From assembly GCF_041080655.1 (NCBI RefSeq), contig NZ_CP163525.1:682001-746000 (forward strand): DNA of 64,000 bases. Reading direction: 5' to 3'. The notes under the pieces are model-generated. The model did no database searches. It had not been told where the DNA came from and saw only the letters and a program-made list of their open reading frames with translations. Source of the DNA: Streptomyces sp. CG4 (lineage in GTDB: Bacteria > Actinomycetota > Actinomycetes > Streptomycetales > Streptomycetaceae). The translations under genes and the position numbers were made by a program. Positions within the stretch are counted from its first letter, which is position 1, and every line of letters starts with the position of its first letter. Shown one piece after another: positions 42,160 through 51,811 of the stretch.

Positions 42160-43293
42160 CTACGGCGAGGGGGCGTCGTCCACACACACCACCCGCACGA
42201 AACGCACCGCGTTGTTGGCGAACCCACCCCGGTTCCAGCACTGCCCGAGGGGCTGGGTACCACCGGCGGCGTCGCTCGCACGCGCGCCCACCCCGTACTC
42301 GCCGGGCGACGGGGCCCAGTCGTAGTGCCAGCCCCGCCACGCCCAGCGGTGCCCCTCCGGCACCGGGTCGAGAGCGGCCGGCGACCAGCTGGCGCCGCGA
42401 TCCGTACTGACCTCCACCGAGGAGACGGGCGCCCGCCCGGACCAGGCGCGGCCGAACAGCGTCACCGGTCCGGGCCGCACCACCCGCGTGCGGGACATGA
42501 AGTCGGGAAACCCCGGAGGTACGAGCAGGGCACGCGGCGCGATACGGGTGACCGGCTCGCCCTCCTCGTCGGCGCTGCGCCGGATGCGATAGGCGACCGT
42601 GTGCTGGAAGCCCGTGAACGGTACGTCGCTCACCGTGACCGAGCGCAGCCATTTCACGTGGGCCATGCCGTACCAGCCGGGCACGATCAGGCGCAGGGGC
42701 CGGCCGTGCTGCGGGGGCAGCGGCGCGCCGTTCATGGCGGTGGCGACCAGCACCTGAGGGTCGTCGGCCACCGCCACGGCCAGGGGCAGGGCGCGCTGGT
42801 AGTCCTGTTCGACCCCGCGTTCCACCCCGTGGTCGGCGCCGGTGAAGACGACGTCCACGGCTGCCGGGTCGGCGCCCGCCTCGGCCAGCAGCAGCCGCAG
42901 CGGTACGCCGGTCCAGTCGGCGGTGCCGACCGCCTCCACCAGCCAGGGCTGGCTGACCGGCCGGGGCGTGAGCAGGGCCCGGCCGTTGCCCGCGCACTCC
43001 AGGGTCACCCGCGTGGTGACCTGCGGGAACGACAGCAGGTCGGCGAGGGACAGGTCGAGCGGGACGCGTACCCGCCCGTCGACGGACAGCCGCCAGGCGC
43101 CGGCGCTGGGCACGTACGGGATGTCGTAGTGGGTGAGGACGTAATGCAGTCCGGGCGGGGTGACGTCGTGCCGCAGCGCCTCCAGGGGCAGCCCGTGGTT
43201 GCGGGTGGCGAGCGCGAGTTCGTCGGCGCCGATCCCCTCGTCGGGAGCGGCCAGCCGGGCGGGGGTGCTCGGATCGCCGGATCGCCGGCCCAT
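42160..43293 (-). CDS. Sulfite-oxidase-type molybdopterin oxidoreductase
   Basis: 377 residues with two domains: an oxidoreductase molybdopterin-binding domain (about 40-235) and a C-terminal Mo-co dimerisation domain (about 245-377). The molybdenum-ligand cysteine is in [37 protein letters not shown] is the signature around the cofactor site. No twin-arginine or Sec signal is apparent, so it is probably cytosolic; the electron acceptor is unknown. The ATG at 43293 has GGGAGG about 12 nt upstream. Divergent from the transhydrogenase gene. Confidence 0.9.
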   Translation of the reverse strand: MGRRSGDPSTPARLAAPDEGIGADELALATRNHGLPLEALRHDVTPPGLHYVLTHYDIPYVPSAGAWRLSVDGRVRVPLDLSLADLLSFPQVTTRVTLECAGNGRALLTPRPVSQPWLVEAVGTADWTGVPLRLLLAEAGADPAAVDVVFTGADHGVERGVEQDYQRALPLAVAVADDPQVLVATAMNGAPLPPQHGRPLRLIVPGWYGMAHVKWLRSVTVSDVPFTGFQHTVAYRIRRSADEEGEPVTRIAPRALLVPPGFPDFMSRTRVVRPGPVTLFGRAWSGRAPVSSVEVSTDRGASWSPAALDPVPEGHRWAWRGWHYDWAPSPGEYGVGARASDAAGGTQPLGQCWNRGGFANNAVRFVRVVCVDDAPSP

Positions 43294-43446
43294 GGCGCCA
43301 TTGTCCTCCCGGGACCCCGGCTCGGCGAGAAGAGGCACGGAGGGACGAGGAGAGCGGGCGGCGGGGGCAACTCCCGCGCGGATCGGGGGATTTCCAGGGC
43401 GGCGATCTCTTCCGGAGCGGACCGGAGGACTGCCAGACTGCCGAGG

Positions 43447-44853
43447 GTGCCCGACTTCGACTTCGACATGCTCGTCATCGGATCCGGTCCCGGCGGCCAG
43501 AAGGCCGCCATCGCCGCGGCCAAGCTCGGCCGCCGGGTCGCGGTCGTCGACCGCCCCGACATGCTGGGCGGGGTCTCCCTGCACACCGGAACCATTCCCT
43601 CCAAGACCCTGCGCGAGGCGGTGCTGTACCTCACCGGTCTCACCCAGCGCGATCTGTACGGGCAGAGCTACCGGCTGAAGGACGACATCACCGTCGCCGA
43701 TCTGACCGCGCGCACCCAGCACGTCGTCGGCCGTGAGGTGGACGTCGTGCGCAGCCAGCTCACCCGCAATCACGTGACCGTGTACTCCGGCACGGCCCGC
43801 TTCGCCGACCCGCACACCGTCGCCCTGACCGAGCTCTCGGGCCGGGAGCGGCTGCTGAGCGCCGGGCACGTCGTCATCGCCACCGGCACCCGGCCGGCCC
43901 GCCCGGACACGGTCGAGTTCGACGGGCGGACGATCATGGACTCCGACAATGTGCTCTCGCTGGAGCGGGTGCCGCGGTCCATGGTGATCGTCGGCGCGGG
44001 GGTCATCGGCATGGAGTACGCCTCGATGTTCGCCGCGCTGGGCAGCAAGGTGACCGTGGTGGAGAAGCGGCCCGGGATGCTGGACCTGTGCGACGTGGAG
44101 ATCGTGGAGTCGCTCAAGTACCATCTGCGCGATCTGGCCGTCACCTTCCGGTTCGGCGAGACCGTGGCCGCGGTGGAGCGCCATCCGCGGGGCACCCTGA
44201 CCGTGCTGGAGAGCGGCAAGAAGATCCCCGCGGACACGGTGATGTACTCGGCGGGCCGGCAGGGCCTCACCGACGACCTCGGCCTGGACAGGGCCGGGCT
44301 GGCGGCGGACGCGCGCGGCCGGATCGAGGTGGACGAGCACTACCGCACGCAGGTGCCGCACATCTACGCCGTCGGTGACGTCATCGGCTTCCCGGCGCTC
44401 GCCGCGACGTCGATGGAGCAGGGCCGTGCGGCCGCGTACCACGCGTGCGGGGAGCGGGCCGGGCGGATGCACCATCTCCAGCCGATCGGCATCTACACCA
44501 TCCCGGAGATCAGCTTCGTCGGCCGGACCGAGGACCAGCTGACCGAGGACCGGGTGCCGTTCGAGGTGGGCGTGGCCCGGTACCGGGAGCTGGCCCGCGG
44601 GCAGATCATCGGGGACTCGCACGGCATGCTGAAACTGCTGGTCTCACCCGCAGACCGGACGCTGCTCGGGGTGCACTGCTTCGGCTCGGGTGCGACGGAA
44701 CTGATTCACATCGGGCAGTCGGTGATGGGGTGCGGGGGGACGGTGGACTATCTGGTCAACGCGGTGTTCAACTATCCGACGCTGGCGGAGTCGTACAAGG
44801 TCGCTGCGCTGGATGCGACGAATCGACTCCGCCAGGTGGACCGGCTGGATTAG
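43447..44853 (+). CDS. sthA: Si-specific NAD(P)(+) transhydrogenase (soluble)
   Basis: 468 residues, FAD-dependent soluble pyridine-nucleotide transhydrogenase that balances NADPH and NADH. FAD site [38 protein letters not shown] in place of the disulfide segment of lipoamide dehydrogenase (here Val-Ser, with no cysteine pair), as expected for the transhydrogenase class; NAD site [21 protein letters not shown]; and the C-terminal interface [18 protein letters not shown]. The GTG at 43447 has only a weak upstream GAGG touching it. Divergent from the molybdopterin enzyme. The name is by family resemblance. Confidence 0.88.
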   Translation: MPDFDFDMLVIGSGPGGQKAAIAAAKLGRRVAVVDRPDMLGGVSLHTGTIPSKTLREAVLYLTGLTQRDLYGQSYRLKDDITVADLTARTQHVVGREVDVVRSQLTRNHVTVYSGTARFADPHTVALTELSGRERLLSAGHVVIATGTRPARPDTVEFDGRTIMDSDNVLSLERVPRSMVIVGAGVIGMEYASMFAALGSKVTVVEKRPGMLDLCDVEIVESLKYHLRDLAVTFRFGETVAAVERHPRGTLTVLESGKKIPADTVMYSAGRQGLTDDLGLDRAGLAADARGRIEVDEHYRTQVPHIYAVGDVIGFPALAATSMEQGRAAAYHACGERAGRMHHLQPIGIYTIPEISFVGRTEDQLTEDRVPFEVGVARYRELARGQIIGDSHGMLKLLVSPADRTLLGVHCFGSGATELIHIGQSVMGCGGTVDYLVNAVFNYPTLAESYKVAALDATNRLRQVDRLD

Positions 44854-44911
44854 AGCCGTGGGGCGTGGTGCCCCGTCGCCGGGTGCGGGTGAGTTGGGGC
44901 CGGCCGGCAGA

Positions 44912-46021
44912 TCAGTCCGCCGACTGTTCCGCCAGGCCCGCCGTCCACTTCTCCTCGATGCGGCCCGCCTTCCACACCAGCAGGGCGATCGCCCACGTGG
45001 CGAAGAACAGGCCGACGATGACGAAGCCGACGGTGTTGAGGTCGAGGCCGGAGATCCAGTCCCAGAAGGCGCCGTGCAGGCCCATCTTGTCGGCGAGGAG
45101 GCCGAGGAGTTCCACGGTGCCGATGATGAGGGCGACGGCCACGGACAGGCCGGTGATGGTGAGGTTGTAGTAGACCTTGCGGACCGGCTTGGAGAACGCC
45201 CACTCGTAGGCGAAGTTCATGAACGAGCCGTCGATGGTGTCGAGCAGCGACATGCCGGCCGCGAAGAGCACCGGCAGGGTCAGGATGGCGTACCAGGGCA
45301 GGCCGGAGGCGGCGCCGGAGCCGGCGAGGACCAGCAGGGCGATCTCCGTGGCGGTGTCGAAGCCGAGGCCGAACAGCAGGCCGAGCGGGTACATCTGCCA
45401 GGGCTTGCTGATCGAGCCGGTGACGCGGCTGAGCAGCCGGTTCATGAAGCCGCGGTTGTTCAGCTGGGTCTCCAGGGCGGCCTCGTCGTAGGCGCCGGAG
45501 CGCATCTGGCGGAAGACCTTCCAGATGCCGGCCAGGATGACGAGGTTGATGCCGGCGATGAGGTAGAGGAACGTGCCCGAGACCGTCGTACCGATCAGGC
45601 TGGTGACCTCGTGCAGGTGCGAGTTGTCGTCGCGGACCGGTCCGGCCAGGGTCTTCATGCCGAGCGAGAGCAGCAGGGCGAGGCCGAAGACGATGCTGGA
45701 GTGGCCGAGGGAGAACCAGAAGCCGACCGACAGCGGGCGCTGCCCCTCGCCCATCAGCTTGCGGGTGGTGTTGTCGATGGCCGCGATGTGGTCGGCGTCG
45801 AAGGCGTGCCGCATGCCCAGGGTGTAGGCGGTCACGCCGATGCCGATGCCGAAGGACTCCTTGCCGACGCTGAAGTGCTGCGGCGCGATGATGCCGACCA
45901 GGGTGCCCCAGCCGATGAGGTGCAGGGCGAGCACGAAGCCGGCCATCCCGCCGACCCTGATCCACTCCTGCCGTGTCATGGAGCCTCGGACACGGTGCCA
46001 GGCCGAGCGGTTGGCTGTCAT
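44912..46021 (-). CDS. NicO/HoxN-type nickel-cobalt permease
   Basis: 369 residues, eight hydrophobic segments, NiCoT family. The signature LGMRHAFDADHIAAIDNTTRKLM carries the HX4DH metal motif; GFWFSLGHSSIVFGLALLLSLG and LGLLFGLGFDTATEIALLVLA are the second and third family signatures. It imports Ni2+ (or Co2+) through the cytoplasmic membrane for urease, hydrogenase or Ni-superoxide dismutase. The ATG at 46021 has AAGGAC 11 nt upstream. A Nur-like box 70 bp upstream favours nickel over cobalt. It follows the EfeB terminator and is read separately. Confidence 0.92.
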   Translation of the reverse strand: MTANRSAWHRVRGSMTRQEWIRVGGMAGFVLALHLIGWGTLVGIIAPQHFSVGKESFGIGIGVTAYTLGMRHAFDADHIAAIDNTTRKLMGEGQRPLSVGFWFSLGHSSIVFGLALLLSLGMKTLAGPVRDDNSHLHEVTSLIGTTVSGTFLYLIAGINLVILAGIWKVFRQMRSGAYDEAALETQLNNRGFMNRLLSRVTGSISKPWQMYPLGLLFGLGFDTATEIALLVLAGSGAASGLPWYAILTLPVLFAAGMSLLDTIDGSFMNFAYEWAFSKPVRKVYYNLTITGLSVAVALIIGTVELLGLLADKMGLHGAFWDWISGLDLNTVGFVIVGLFFATWAIALLVWKAGRIEEKWTAGLAEQSAD

Positions 46022-46090
46022 CGAGATGGTCGTCCTTCGGTGGTGCGGGTACGGCTGCACAGCGCAGCTTTATGGAATCCTTCCGTACTT

Positions 46091-46107
46091 GCAAATCATG
46101 TGCAGCA
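46091..46107 (-). promoter_or_regulatory. Nur-type nickel-responsive box
   Basis: TTGCAA-ATCAT-GTGCAG has the 6-5-6 spacing of the S. coelicolor Nur box (tTGCaa-N5-ttGCAA), with an intact left half and four of six bases on the right. It lies 70 bp before the nickel permease start codon, so Nur-mediated repression by nickel is expected. Inference from pattern and context. Confidence 0.5.
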
Positions 46108-46128
46108 AGAGGCTGGTAAAGGCAACGG

Positions 46129-46163
46129 CAGACCTTTCCCAAGGGGAGGGAAAGGCCTGCCAC
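46129..46163 (-). terminator. Terminator of the efeUO-efeB operon
   Basis: GGCAGACCTTTCCC pairs with GGGAAAGGCCTGCC (one internal mismatch) around a 7-nt loop, 26 bp after the DyP-peroxidase stop on the minus strand. Confidence 0.85.
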
Positions 46164-46188
46164 GGTTGTTCTGGTTCGTCGGGTGGCG

Positions 46189-47460
46189 TCAGGCGGAGAG
46201 CATGCCCCGGCCGAGCCAGTCCTTGCCGTCCCGGACGCCGGGCAGGGCGAAGAAGTAGCCGCCGCCCGTGGGCGAGATGTAGTCCACCAGCGGCTCGTCG
46301 ATCAGCCGGGTCTGCACTGCCTCGAACTGGCGCTTGACATCCTGCTGGTAGCAGCAGAAGACCAGGCCCATGTCGAGGTTGCCGACGTTGTCCACGCCCC
46401 GGTCGTAGTTGAAGCCGCGGCGCAGGATGCGGGAGCTGTCGGTCTTCTCGGTGCGCGGGTTGGCGAGGCGGATGTGGGCGTCCACCGGGATCGCGGTGCC
46501 GTGCGGGTCCTTGGCGTAGTTGGGGACGTCGCTCTCCTTGGCGCCGTCGAGCGGGGCGCCGGTGTCCTTGCGGCGGCCGAACATCTTCTCCTGCTCGGTG
46601 AGCGAGACCCGGTCCCAGAACTCGACCAGCATCCGGATGATCCGGATGACCTGGTAGCTGCCGCCCGCGGTCCAGGCCGGTTCGCCCTGGCCGTCGCCGA
46701 CCCAGATCAGCTTGTTCGTCTCCCGGGCGGAGGTGACGTCGGGGTTGGCGATGCCGTCCTTGAAGCCGAGCAGGTTGCGCTGGGCGCCGGTGGGGCGCGG
46801 GGCGTTCTGGAAGCCGTCGATGCGCCATTTGATCTGCATGGCGCCGCGGGTGTGGCGGGCGATGTCGCGCAGCGCGTGCAGCACGGTGTCCTGGCTCTGG
46901 GCGCAGATCTGCAGCGACAGGTCGCCGTGGCACTCGGCCGCGTTCAGGTTGTCGTTGGGGAAGGTCCGCATCGGGGTGAGCCGGGCGGGCCTGGCCTTGG
47001 CGAGGCCGTAGCGGTCGTCGAAGAGGGAGGCGCCGACGCCGACGGTGACGGTGAGGCCGTCCGAGGGGACCTCGGGGCCGAGGATGCCGTTGTCGGAGGG
47101 CGGCGCACCGACGCCCAGGTCGGTGGGGGTGCCGCCGGAGGTGAGGAAGCGGGCCCGCTCGGTGATGGTCTTCAGCAGGTCGGTCAGGCCCGCGCGGTCG
47201 TCGGCTATGACGTCCAGCGAGACGAAGGTGGCGGCGGCCGGTGCCGGGGTGACGATGCCGGCCTGGTGGGCGCCGTGGAAGGAGACCTTCGCGGTGCCGT
47301 CGGCGCTCGCGGGCTGGGCCTCGGCGGTGCCGCCGCTGTCCGCGAGCACGTAGCCGCCGCCGGCCAGGACCGCTCCTGCGGCACCGGCGCCCAGTGCGGT
47401 CCGCACGAAGGAGCGGCGGGCGGGGCCGACGGGGCAGGTCGGCGTGTCGGCGGCAGACAT
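46189..47460 (-). CDS. efeB: Tat-exported DyP-type peroxidase of iron uptake
   Basis: 423 residues. Twin-arginine signal [22 protein letters not shown] at about 14-35. The DyP heme-peroxidase fold follows: [10 protein letters not shown] contains the distal Asp, and [14 protein letters not shown] the proximal heme His; the end [21 protein letters not shown] is typical for EfeB/EfeN. It works at the outer membrane face with EfeUO, oxidising heme or Fe(II) during iron uptake. The ATG at 47460 has GAAGGGAA upstream. It follows the EfeU-EfeO gene by 86 bp on the same strand and is thus the second gene of an iron-regulated operon, closed by the terminator at 46129. Confidence 0.95.
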   Translation of the reverse strand: MSAADTPTCPVGPARRSFVRTALGAGAAGAVLAGGGYVLADSGGTAEAQPASADGTAKVSFHGAHQAGIVTPAPAAATFVSLDVIADDRAGLTDLLKTITERARFLTSGGTPTDLGVGAPPSDNGILGPEVPSDGLTVTVGVGASLFDDRYGLAKARPARLTPMRTFPNDNLNAAECHGDLSLQICAQSQDTVLHALRDIARHTRGAMQIKWRIDGFQNAPRPTGAQRNLLGFKDGIANPDVTSARETNKLIWVGDGQGEPAWTAGGSYQVIRIIRMLVEFWDRVSLTEQEKMFGRRKDTGAPLDGAKESDVPNYAKDPHGTAIPVDAHIRLANPRTEKTDSSRILRRGFNYDRGVDNVGNLDMGLVFCCYQQDVKRQFEAVQTRLIDEPLVDYISPTGGGYFFALPGVRDGKDWLGRGMLSA

Positions 47461-47546
47461 CGGTGGGTTCCCTTCGGAGTGCGGGTGAGCGGCGGTCGTC
47501 GGACGGTCTGCCGGATGGGCCGGCGAGCGTTCTGCGGGCCGGCCCA

Positions 47547-49577
47547 TCAGGCGGACTTCCGGATCTCGAGGAGGTCCGGGATCGGGGCGAGGTCCTCCAG
47601 CAGCTGGCCGGTGGCGCCGTTCAGGCGCTGCCGGTCGGCGGCGGCGAGCTTGTCGACGGCGGTCCAGCGGTCGCCGTCGTGGGCCGCGTCCAGCAGCTTC
47701 TGCACGCGGGCGATGTCCGCGTCGACGGTCGGGAGGAGCTTCGGCGCACGGGTGCTGAGCAGCGGCTTGAGGACGGTGAGCAGCTCGCGGGTGCCGGCGA
47801 GGTTGGCGTCGGCGGTGGCGAGGTTCGTGCCGCTGCCCTCGTCGGTGTCGCCGGTCAGCTCGAACTGGAGGGTGTTCTCCAGGATCTCGTGTGCGCGCAG
47901 CGGGAGGTCGCCGGGGTCGAAGTCCTGGGACGGGAAGGCCTTCTGCAGTCCCGCGGCGTCGGTGACGAGCTGCTGGGCGGGGCCGGTCAGGTCCTGGGCC
48001 GACTGGCCGTGCCACAGGCCGTACTCGATGCGGTGGAAGCCGGCGAAGTCCTTGTCCTGGACGCCGTCCGGCAGTCCGTCGGCCCGGCCGTTGATCTTCT
48101 TGTCGAAGTCCTCGAAGGTGCCGTAGGCGGCGCCGAGCGAGGAGTAGGTGCGGTGGGCGGCGAGCCAGTCGGTGCGGGCCTTGTCCAGGTGGTTGCCCTG
48201 GATGTCGTCGGCGAGGGTGCGGGTCTGGCCGACCAGGGTGGTCAGGCCCTGGCCGACGTACGCCTTGTAGGCCTTCAGCGGGGTGGCGAGGTCCTGTTCG
48301 GAGACGGGGACGACCGGCTTTGCCGCGCCGCCGCCGGTGACGGTGACCGACTTGGAGGTGACGGCCTTGCCGTCGGTGGGGACGCAGCGCCAGGCGTAGG
48401 TGCCGCCGGAGACGGTGGCGACGAGGTCGCGGGTGGTGCCGGGGGCCAGGCCCTCGATCTCGCCGTAGACCGCGCTGGTCGACGGGTCGATGAGGTACAC
48501 CTCGGAGGTCTTGCCGCCGGTGTTCCTCATCTGGAAGGTCTGCCGGCCCGGCTTGGGTGCGGTGAAGCCCTTGCCACACTCGGTCTCGGAGACGGCGACG
48601 GTCTGGTCGCCGGCGGGCTTGGGCCGGGCGAAGGCGACGACGAGTCCGGCGATCACGGCGGGTACGGCGACCACGGCGGCCGGCACCACCCAGACCGGCC
48701 GGCGCCGTTCGGGCCGGACCGCCTTCGGCTCGGCCGCGGGGCGTTCCTTCGCCGGCTTCGGGGCGGTGGTCCGCACGCCGCGCACGAACAGGGTCATCAC
48801 GACGGCCAGGTAGGCGACGTAGGCCACCACCTGGAGCCAGGTCATGGTCGGGGTGAGGTTGAGGACGCCCTGGATCAGGGTGCTGTACCAGGAGCCGGCG
48901 TCGACACTGCTTGCGAGGTCGACCGCGTAGGCGGTCTTGCCGGGCAGCACGCCGCCCTCCTGGAGGTCGCGCAGACCGTAGCCGAGGACGCCGGCCGCGA
49001 TGACGATCAGGACGGCGCCGGTGGCGGTGAAGAACTTGGTCAGGTTGATCTTCAGGACGCGCCGGTACAGGCCCCAGCACAGGCCGGCCGCGAGGACGAG
49101 GCCGATGCCGGCGCCGGTGAGCGGTCCGGCCGACTCGCCGGCGGCTCGCGCGGTGGTCCACAGGAACAGGGCCGTCTCCAGGCCCTCCCGGCCGACCGCG
49201 AGGAACGAGGTCAGGATCAGCACGCCGGAGCCCATGGCGAGGGCGCCGGTCACCTTCTCCTTCAGCTCACCGGAGAGGCTGCGGGCCGAGCGGCGCATCC
49301 AGAACACCATGGCGGTGACGAACGCCACCGCGATCACGCTGAGGATGCCGCCGAACGCCTCCTGCGCGGTCTGCGGCATGGACGCGGCGGTGAAGGTGAG
49401 CACCGCGCCGAAGCTCATCGCCACCGCGATCGCGGCCAGGACGCCGGTCCACACCTGGGGCAGCCGTGAGCGTGCCTCGGCCCGCACCAAGGTGGCGACC
49501 AGGATGGAGACGATCAGTCCGGCTTCGAGCCCCTCCCTGAGTCCGATCAGGAAACTCGGAAACGCGTCGTCCCACAT
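47547..49577 (-). CDS. efeUO: EfeU-EfeO fusion: iron permease plus cupredoxin/M75 partner
   Basis: 676 residues in one frame. Residues 1-275 are an FTR1-type permease with seven hydrophobic segments and both REGLE iron motifs (LREGLEAG at 14-18 and [10 protein letters not shown] at 130-134). A further TM helix at about 300-320 leads into an EfeO-type extracytoplasmic part: cupredoxin domain (about 335-410; [23 protein letters not shown]) and M75 imelysin domain (about 420-676) with the metal HxxE in [13 protein letters not shown]. EfeU and EfeO are separate proteins in most bacteria, so the fusion is notable. The ATG at 49577 has GGGAGGG at about 10 nt, and an iron box lies just upstream. Confidence 0.93.
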   Translation of the reverse strand: MWDDAFPSFLIGLREGLEAGLIVSILVATLVRAEARSRLPQVWTGVLAAIAVAMSFGAVLTFTAASMPQTAQEAFGGILSVIAVAFVTAMVFWMRRSARSLSGELKEKVTGALAMGSGVLILTSFLAVGREGLETALFLWTTARAAGESAGPLTGAGIGLVLAAGLCWGLYRRVLKINLTKFFTATGAVLIVIAAGVLGYGLRDLQEGGVLPGKTAYAVDLASSVDAGSWYSTLIQGVLNLTPTMTWLQVVAYVAYLAVVMTLFVRGVRTTAPKPAKERPAAEPKAVRPERRRPVWVVPAAVVAVPAVIAGLVVAFARPKPAGDQTVAVSETECGKGFTAPKPGRQTFQMRNTGGKTSEVYLIDPSTSAVYGEIEGLAPGTTRDLVATVSGGTYAWRCVPTDGKAVTSKSVTVTGGGAAKPVVPVSEQDLATPLKAYKAYVGQGLTTLVGQTRTLADDIQGNHLDKARTDWLAAHRTYSSLGAAYGTFEDFDKKINGRADGLPDGVQDKDFAGFHRIEYGLWHGQSAQDLTGPAQQLVTDAAGLQKAFPSQDFDPGDLPLRAHEILENTLQFELTGDTDEGSGTNLATADANLAGTRELLTVLKPLLSTRAPKLLPTVDADIARVQKLLDAAHDGDRWTAVDKLAAADRQRLNGATGQLLEDLAPIPDLLEIRKSA

Positions 49578-49599
49578 GCCCTGTTGCCCTCCCTGTTAC

Positions 49600-49618
49600 T
49601 TAGCGAAGGCATGCCTTA
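49600..49618 (-). promoter_or_regulatory. Iron box (DmdR/IdeR-type) upstream of efeUO
   Basis: TTAGCGAAGGCATGCCTTA, centred on the perfect palindrome AAGGCATGCCTT (49606-49617), matches 12 of 19 positions of the actinobacterial iron box. It is 23 bp upstream of the efeUO start and matches the function exactly, so iron repression of the operon is likely. Confidence 0.6.
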
Positions 49619-49788
49619 CCTTCGCGGACCATCATGACGACGGCCGTGCAGTCAATCGGTCACAAAGTAGTAATGGGAAGGCAAAGGACGGGACGATCGG
49701 CACTCCGAGTTCGTCTACGGTTCCGTAGACCGTCTACACATATGTAGTCGGATCTTGTCGAGGAAGTCGATGGAAAGGGCGTACGGCG

Positions 49789-50448
49789 ATGACCGCTTCC
49801 CCCCACCTGGCGTCGCAGCTCGCGGTCAATGTGCTCGACGCCCACTCCCTGCTCGCCGCATTCGGCGTGCTCGGCGTCGGCGTGGTGCTCTTCGCGGAGA
49901 CGGGCCTGCTGATCGGGTTCTTCCTGCCCGGGGACTCGCTGCTGTTCACCGCCGGCCTGCTGTGCACGGGGTCCGCCACCAGCACGGTGCACCTCTCCCT
50001 CGGTCCGCTGCTCGTCGCGGCGGCCGTCGGCGCGCTGGCCGGCTCGCAGTGCGGATTCCTGATCGGCCGCAAGGCGGGCGGCGCGCTGCTCGCCCGCACC
50101 CGGTCGGCGAAGCTGCGCGAGGGCGCCGAGCGCGCCGAGGAGCTGCTGGAGCGGTACGGCCACGCGAAGGCGATCGTGCTGGCCCGCTTCGTCCCGGTGG
50201 TGCGCACGGTGCTGAACCCGATGGCGGGCGCGCTCGGTGTGCCGGCCCGGACCTTCACCCTCTGGCAGGTGGCGGGCGGGCTCGTGTGGAGCCTCGGTCT
50301 CACCCTCGGCGGATACGCGCTCGGCTCCTCGATCCCGAACGTCGACAAGTACCTGCTGCCGGTGATCGCGCTGATCGTGGTCGTCTCGCTGATCCCGGTC
50401 GCCGCCGAGGTGATGCGCTCCCGCCGGGCCGCGAGGGAAGCCCGCTGA
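49789..50448 (+). CDS. DedA-family membrane protein
   Basis: 219 residues with the DedA (SNARE-associated/VTT) layout: LFAETGLLIGFFLPGDSLLF with the re-entrant acidic segment, the basic motif IVLARFVPVVRTVLNPMAGA, and four to five TM helices. Some DedA proteins translocate undecaprenyl phosphate across the membrane. The ATG at 49789 has GGAAAGGG upstream. Its stop overlaps the start of the PAP2 gene (TGATG), so the two are translationally coupled. Confidence 0.93.
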   Translation: MTASPHLASQLAVNVLDAHSLLAAFGVLGVGVVLFAETGLLIGFFLPGDSLLFTAGLLCTGSATSTVHLSLGPLLVAAAVGALAGSQCGFLIGRKAGGALLARTRSAKLREGAERAEELLERYGHAKAIVLARFVPVVRTVLNPMAGALGVPARTFTLWQVAGGLVWSLGLTLGGYALGSSIPNVDKYLLPVIALIVVVSLIPVAAEVMRSRRAAREAR

Positions 50449-51050
50449 TGTTTACGGCGCTCTCCGGCTCGTCGGTGGACGGGCCGCTGTATCGGCACGT
50501 GGTGGACCTCGCCCGTCACTCCCCCGCCTGGCTGGACGGCCTCGTGGCGGTGTGGTCGGCGTACGGGCTGGCGGTGTTCGCCCTGCTCATGCTCGTCGGC
50601 TGGTGGCGGGCCCGCCGGGCGGGAGCGGACGCGGCCGTGACGGCCCTGGCCGTGCCGGTGGTCGTGCTGGCCGCCTTCGCCGCGGACTCCGGCCTGAAGC
50701 TGCTCGTGCGGGAGGACCGCCCCTGCCGGGGCCTGGCCTTCCGCACGCTGGAAGCGTGCCCCGCGCGCGGGGACTGGTCGTTCCCGAGCAATCACACCGC
50801 GATCGCCTTCGCGGCGGCGGTGGCGCTGTTCTTCGTCTCCCGTCGGCTGGGCGTGGTGGCGGCCGTGTGCGCGGGCGCCATGGGGGCGTCCCGGGTGTGG
50901 GTCGGGGTGCACTATCCGCACGACGTCGCCGCGGGGGCGGCGGTCGGCGCGGCGGTGGCGTTCCTCGCGATGACCGCCGTGCGCCGGCTGCCGAAGGACC
51001 TGCCGCAGCGGCTCTCGGGAACCCGGCTGCGCGCCCTGCTGGTGTCATGA
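50448..51050 (+). CDS. PAP2-family phosphatase
   Basis: 200 residues, five or so TM helices. PAP2 motifs in order: KLLVREDRP, WSFPSNHTAIAF and RVWVGVHYPHDVAAG, with the His and Arg residues of the type-2 phosphatidic acid/undecaprenyl-pyrophosphate phosphatase active site. Coupled to dedA upstream (TGATG) and to the next PAP2 gene by an ATGA overlap at 51047-51050. Confidence 0.92.
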   Translation: MFTALSGSSVDGPLYRHVVDLARHSPAWLDGLVAVWSAYGLAVFALLMLVGWWRARRAGADAAVTALAVPVVVLAAFAADSGLKLLVREDRPCRGLAFRTLEACPARGDWSFPSNHTAIAFAAAVALFFVSRRLGVVAAVCAGAMGASRVWVGVHYPHDVAAGAAVGAAVAFLAMTAVRRLPKDLPQRLSGTRLRALLVS

Positions 51051-51811
51051 ACCGCGGCAGGGTCACGGAGACGGCCGGGACGCTGGCCCTCGGCGCCTGG
51101 ATGGCGTTCGCCGTGCTGGCGGCCGTGGTGGTGAGCGATCAGGGCGGCCCGCTCTATCTGGACCACGGCCTGCTGTCCTGGTCCGTCGGGCACCGCCCGC
51201 CGGAGGCGGTGGCGCTGGCCCGCGGGCTGACCGCCACGGGCACCGGCGTCGTGCCGTACGCCCTGGTGGTCGTGGCCGGACTGATCGCGGGGCGCACCTG
51301 GCGCCGACGGCTGGTGGCCGGGCCGCTCGCCGCGCTCTGCCTCGGTGCGGGCCAGGCGGTGCGCTACGGCGTGATGGAGCTGGTCGCCCGGCCCCGGCCG
51401 CCGGGACACGACTGGCGGACGCAGGCCTCCGGCTGGTCGTTCCCCTCCGGTCACGCCACCACGGCCGCGCTGACGGCCGGCCTGCTGATCGCCGCCCTGT
51501 GCCTGCGCGCCCCGCGCGGGCGGACCGTGTTGTGTCTGCTGGTCGCCTGCTGGGGGGCGGGGGTCGGGCTGACCCGGGTCTTCCTGGGCGTGCACTGGTT
51601 CTCCGACGTGGCCGGCGGCTGGCTGTTCGCCGCCGGCTGGCTCGGAATCTGCGTCGGCGCGGCGGCCCGGTGGCTGCCCGAGTGCGATGTCCCCCGCGTC
51701 CCCCACGCCCCGGAGCCGGGCACACCCCATCCGAGCGAGACGGCCGACGGGCCGGTGGAGAGAGATGCGCCCCAGGATCCTCATCGTCGAGGACGATCAC
51801 GCCCTTCGTGA
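51047..51811 (+). CDS. PAP2-family phosphatase with C-terminal extension
   Basis: 254 residues. Active-site motifs are ELVARPRPPG, WSFPSGHATTAAL and RVFLGVHWFSDVAGG. It is a second phosphatase, clearly diverged from its neighbour (SGHA versus SNHT motif). The last 45 residues are hydrophilic and proline-rich and overlap the response-regulator gene by 47 bp, so the three membrane genes and the regulator form one tightly packed transcription unit. Confidence 0.92.
   Translation: MNRGRVTETAGTLALGAWMAFAVLAAVVVSDQGGPLYLDHGLLSWSVGHRPPEAVALARGLTATGTGVVPYALVVVAGLIAGRTWRRRLVAGPLAALCLGAGQAVRYGVMELVARPRPPGHDWRTQASGWSFPSGHATTAALTAGLLIAALCLRAPRGRTVLCLLVACWGAGVGLTRVFLGVHWFSDVAGGWLFAAGWLGICVGAAARWLPECDVPRVPHAPEPGTPHPSETADGPVERDAPQDPHRRGRSRPS

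Noticed and set aside
42160..44622. An 820-residue minus-strand frame including the molybdopterin enzyme
   Set aside because: Everything above 43293 is antisense to the transhydrogenase; the ATG at 43293 starts the real family domain.
44860..44874. Terminator after the transhydrogenase gene
   Set aside because: Only a 5-bp stem (GGGGC/GCCCC) could be formed; not convincing.
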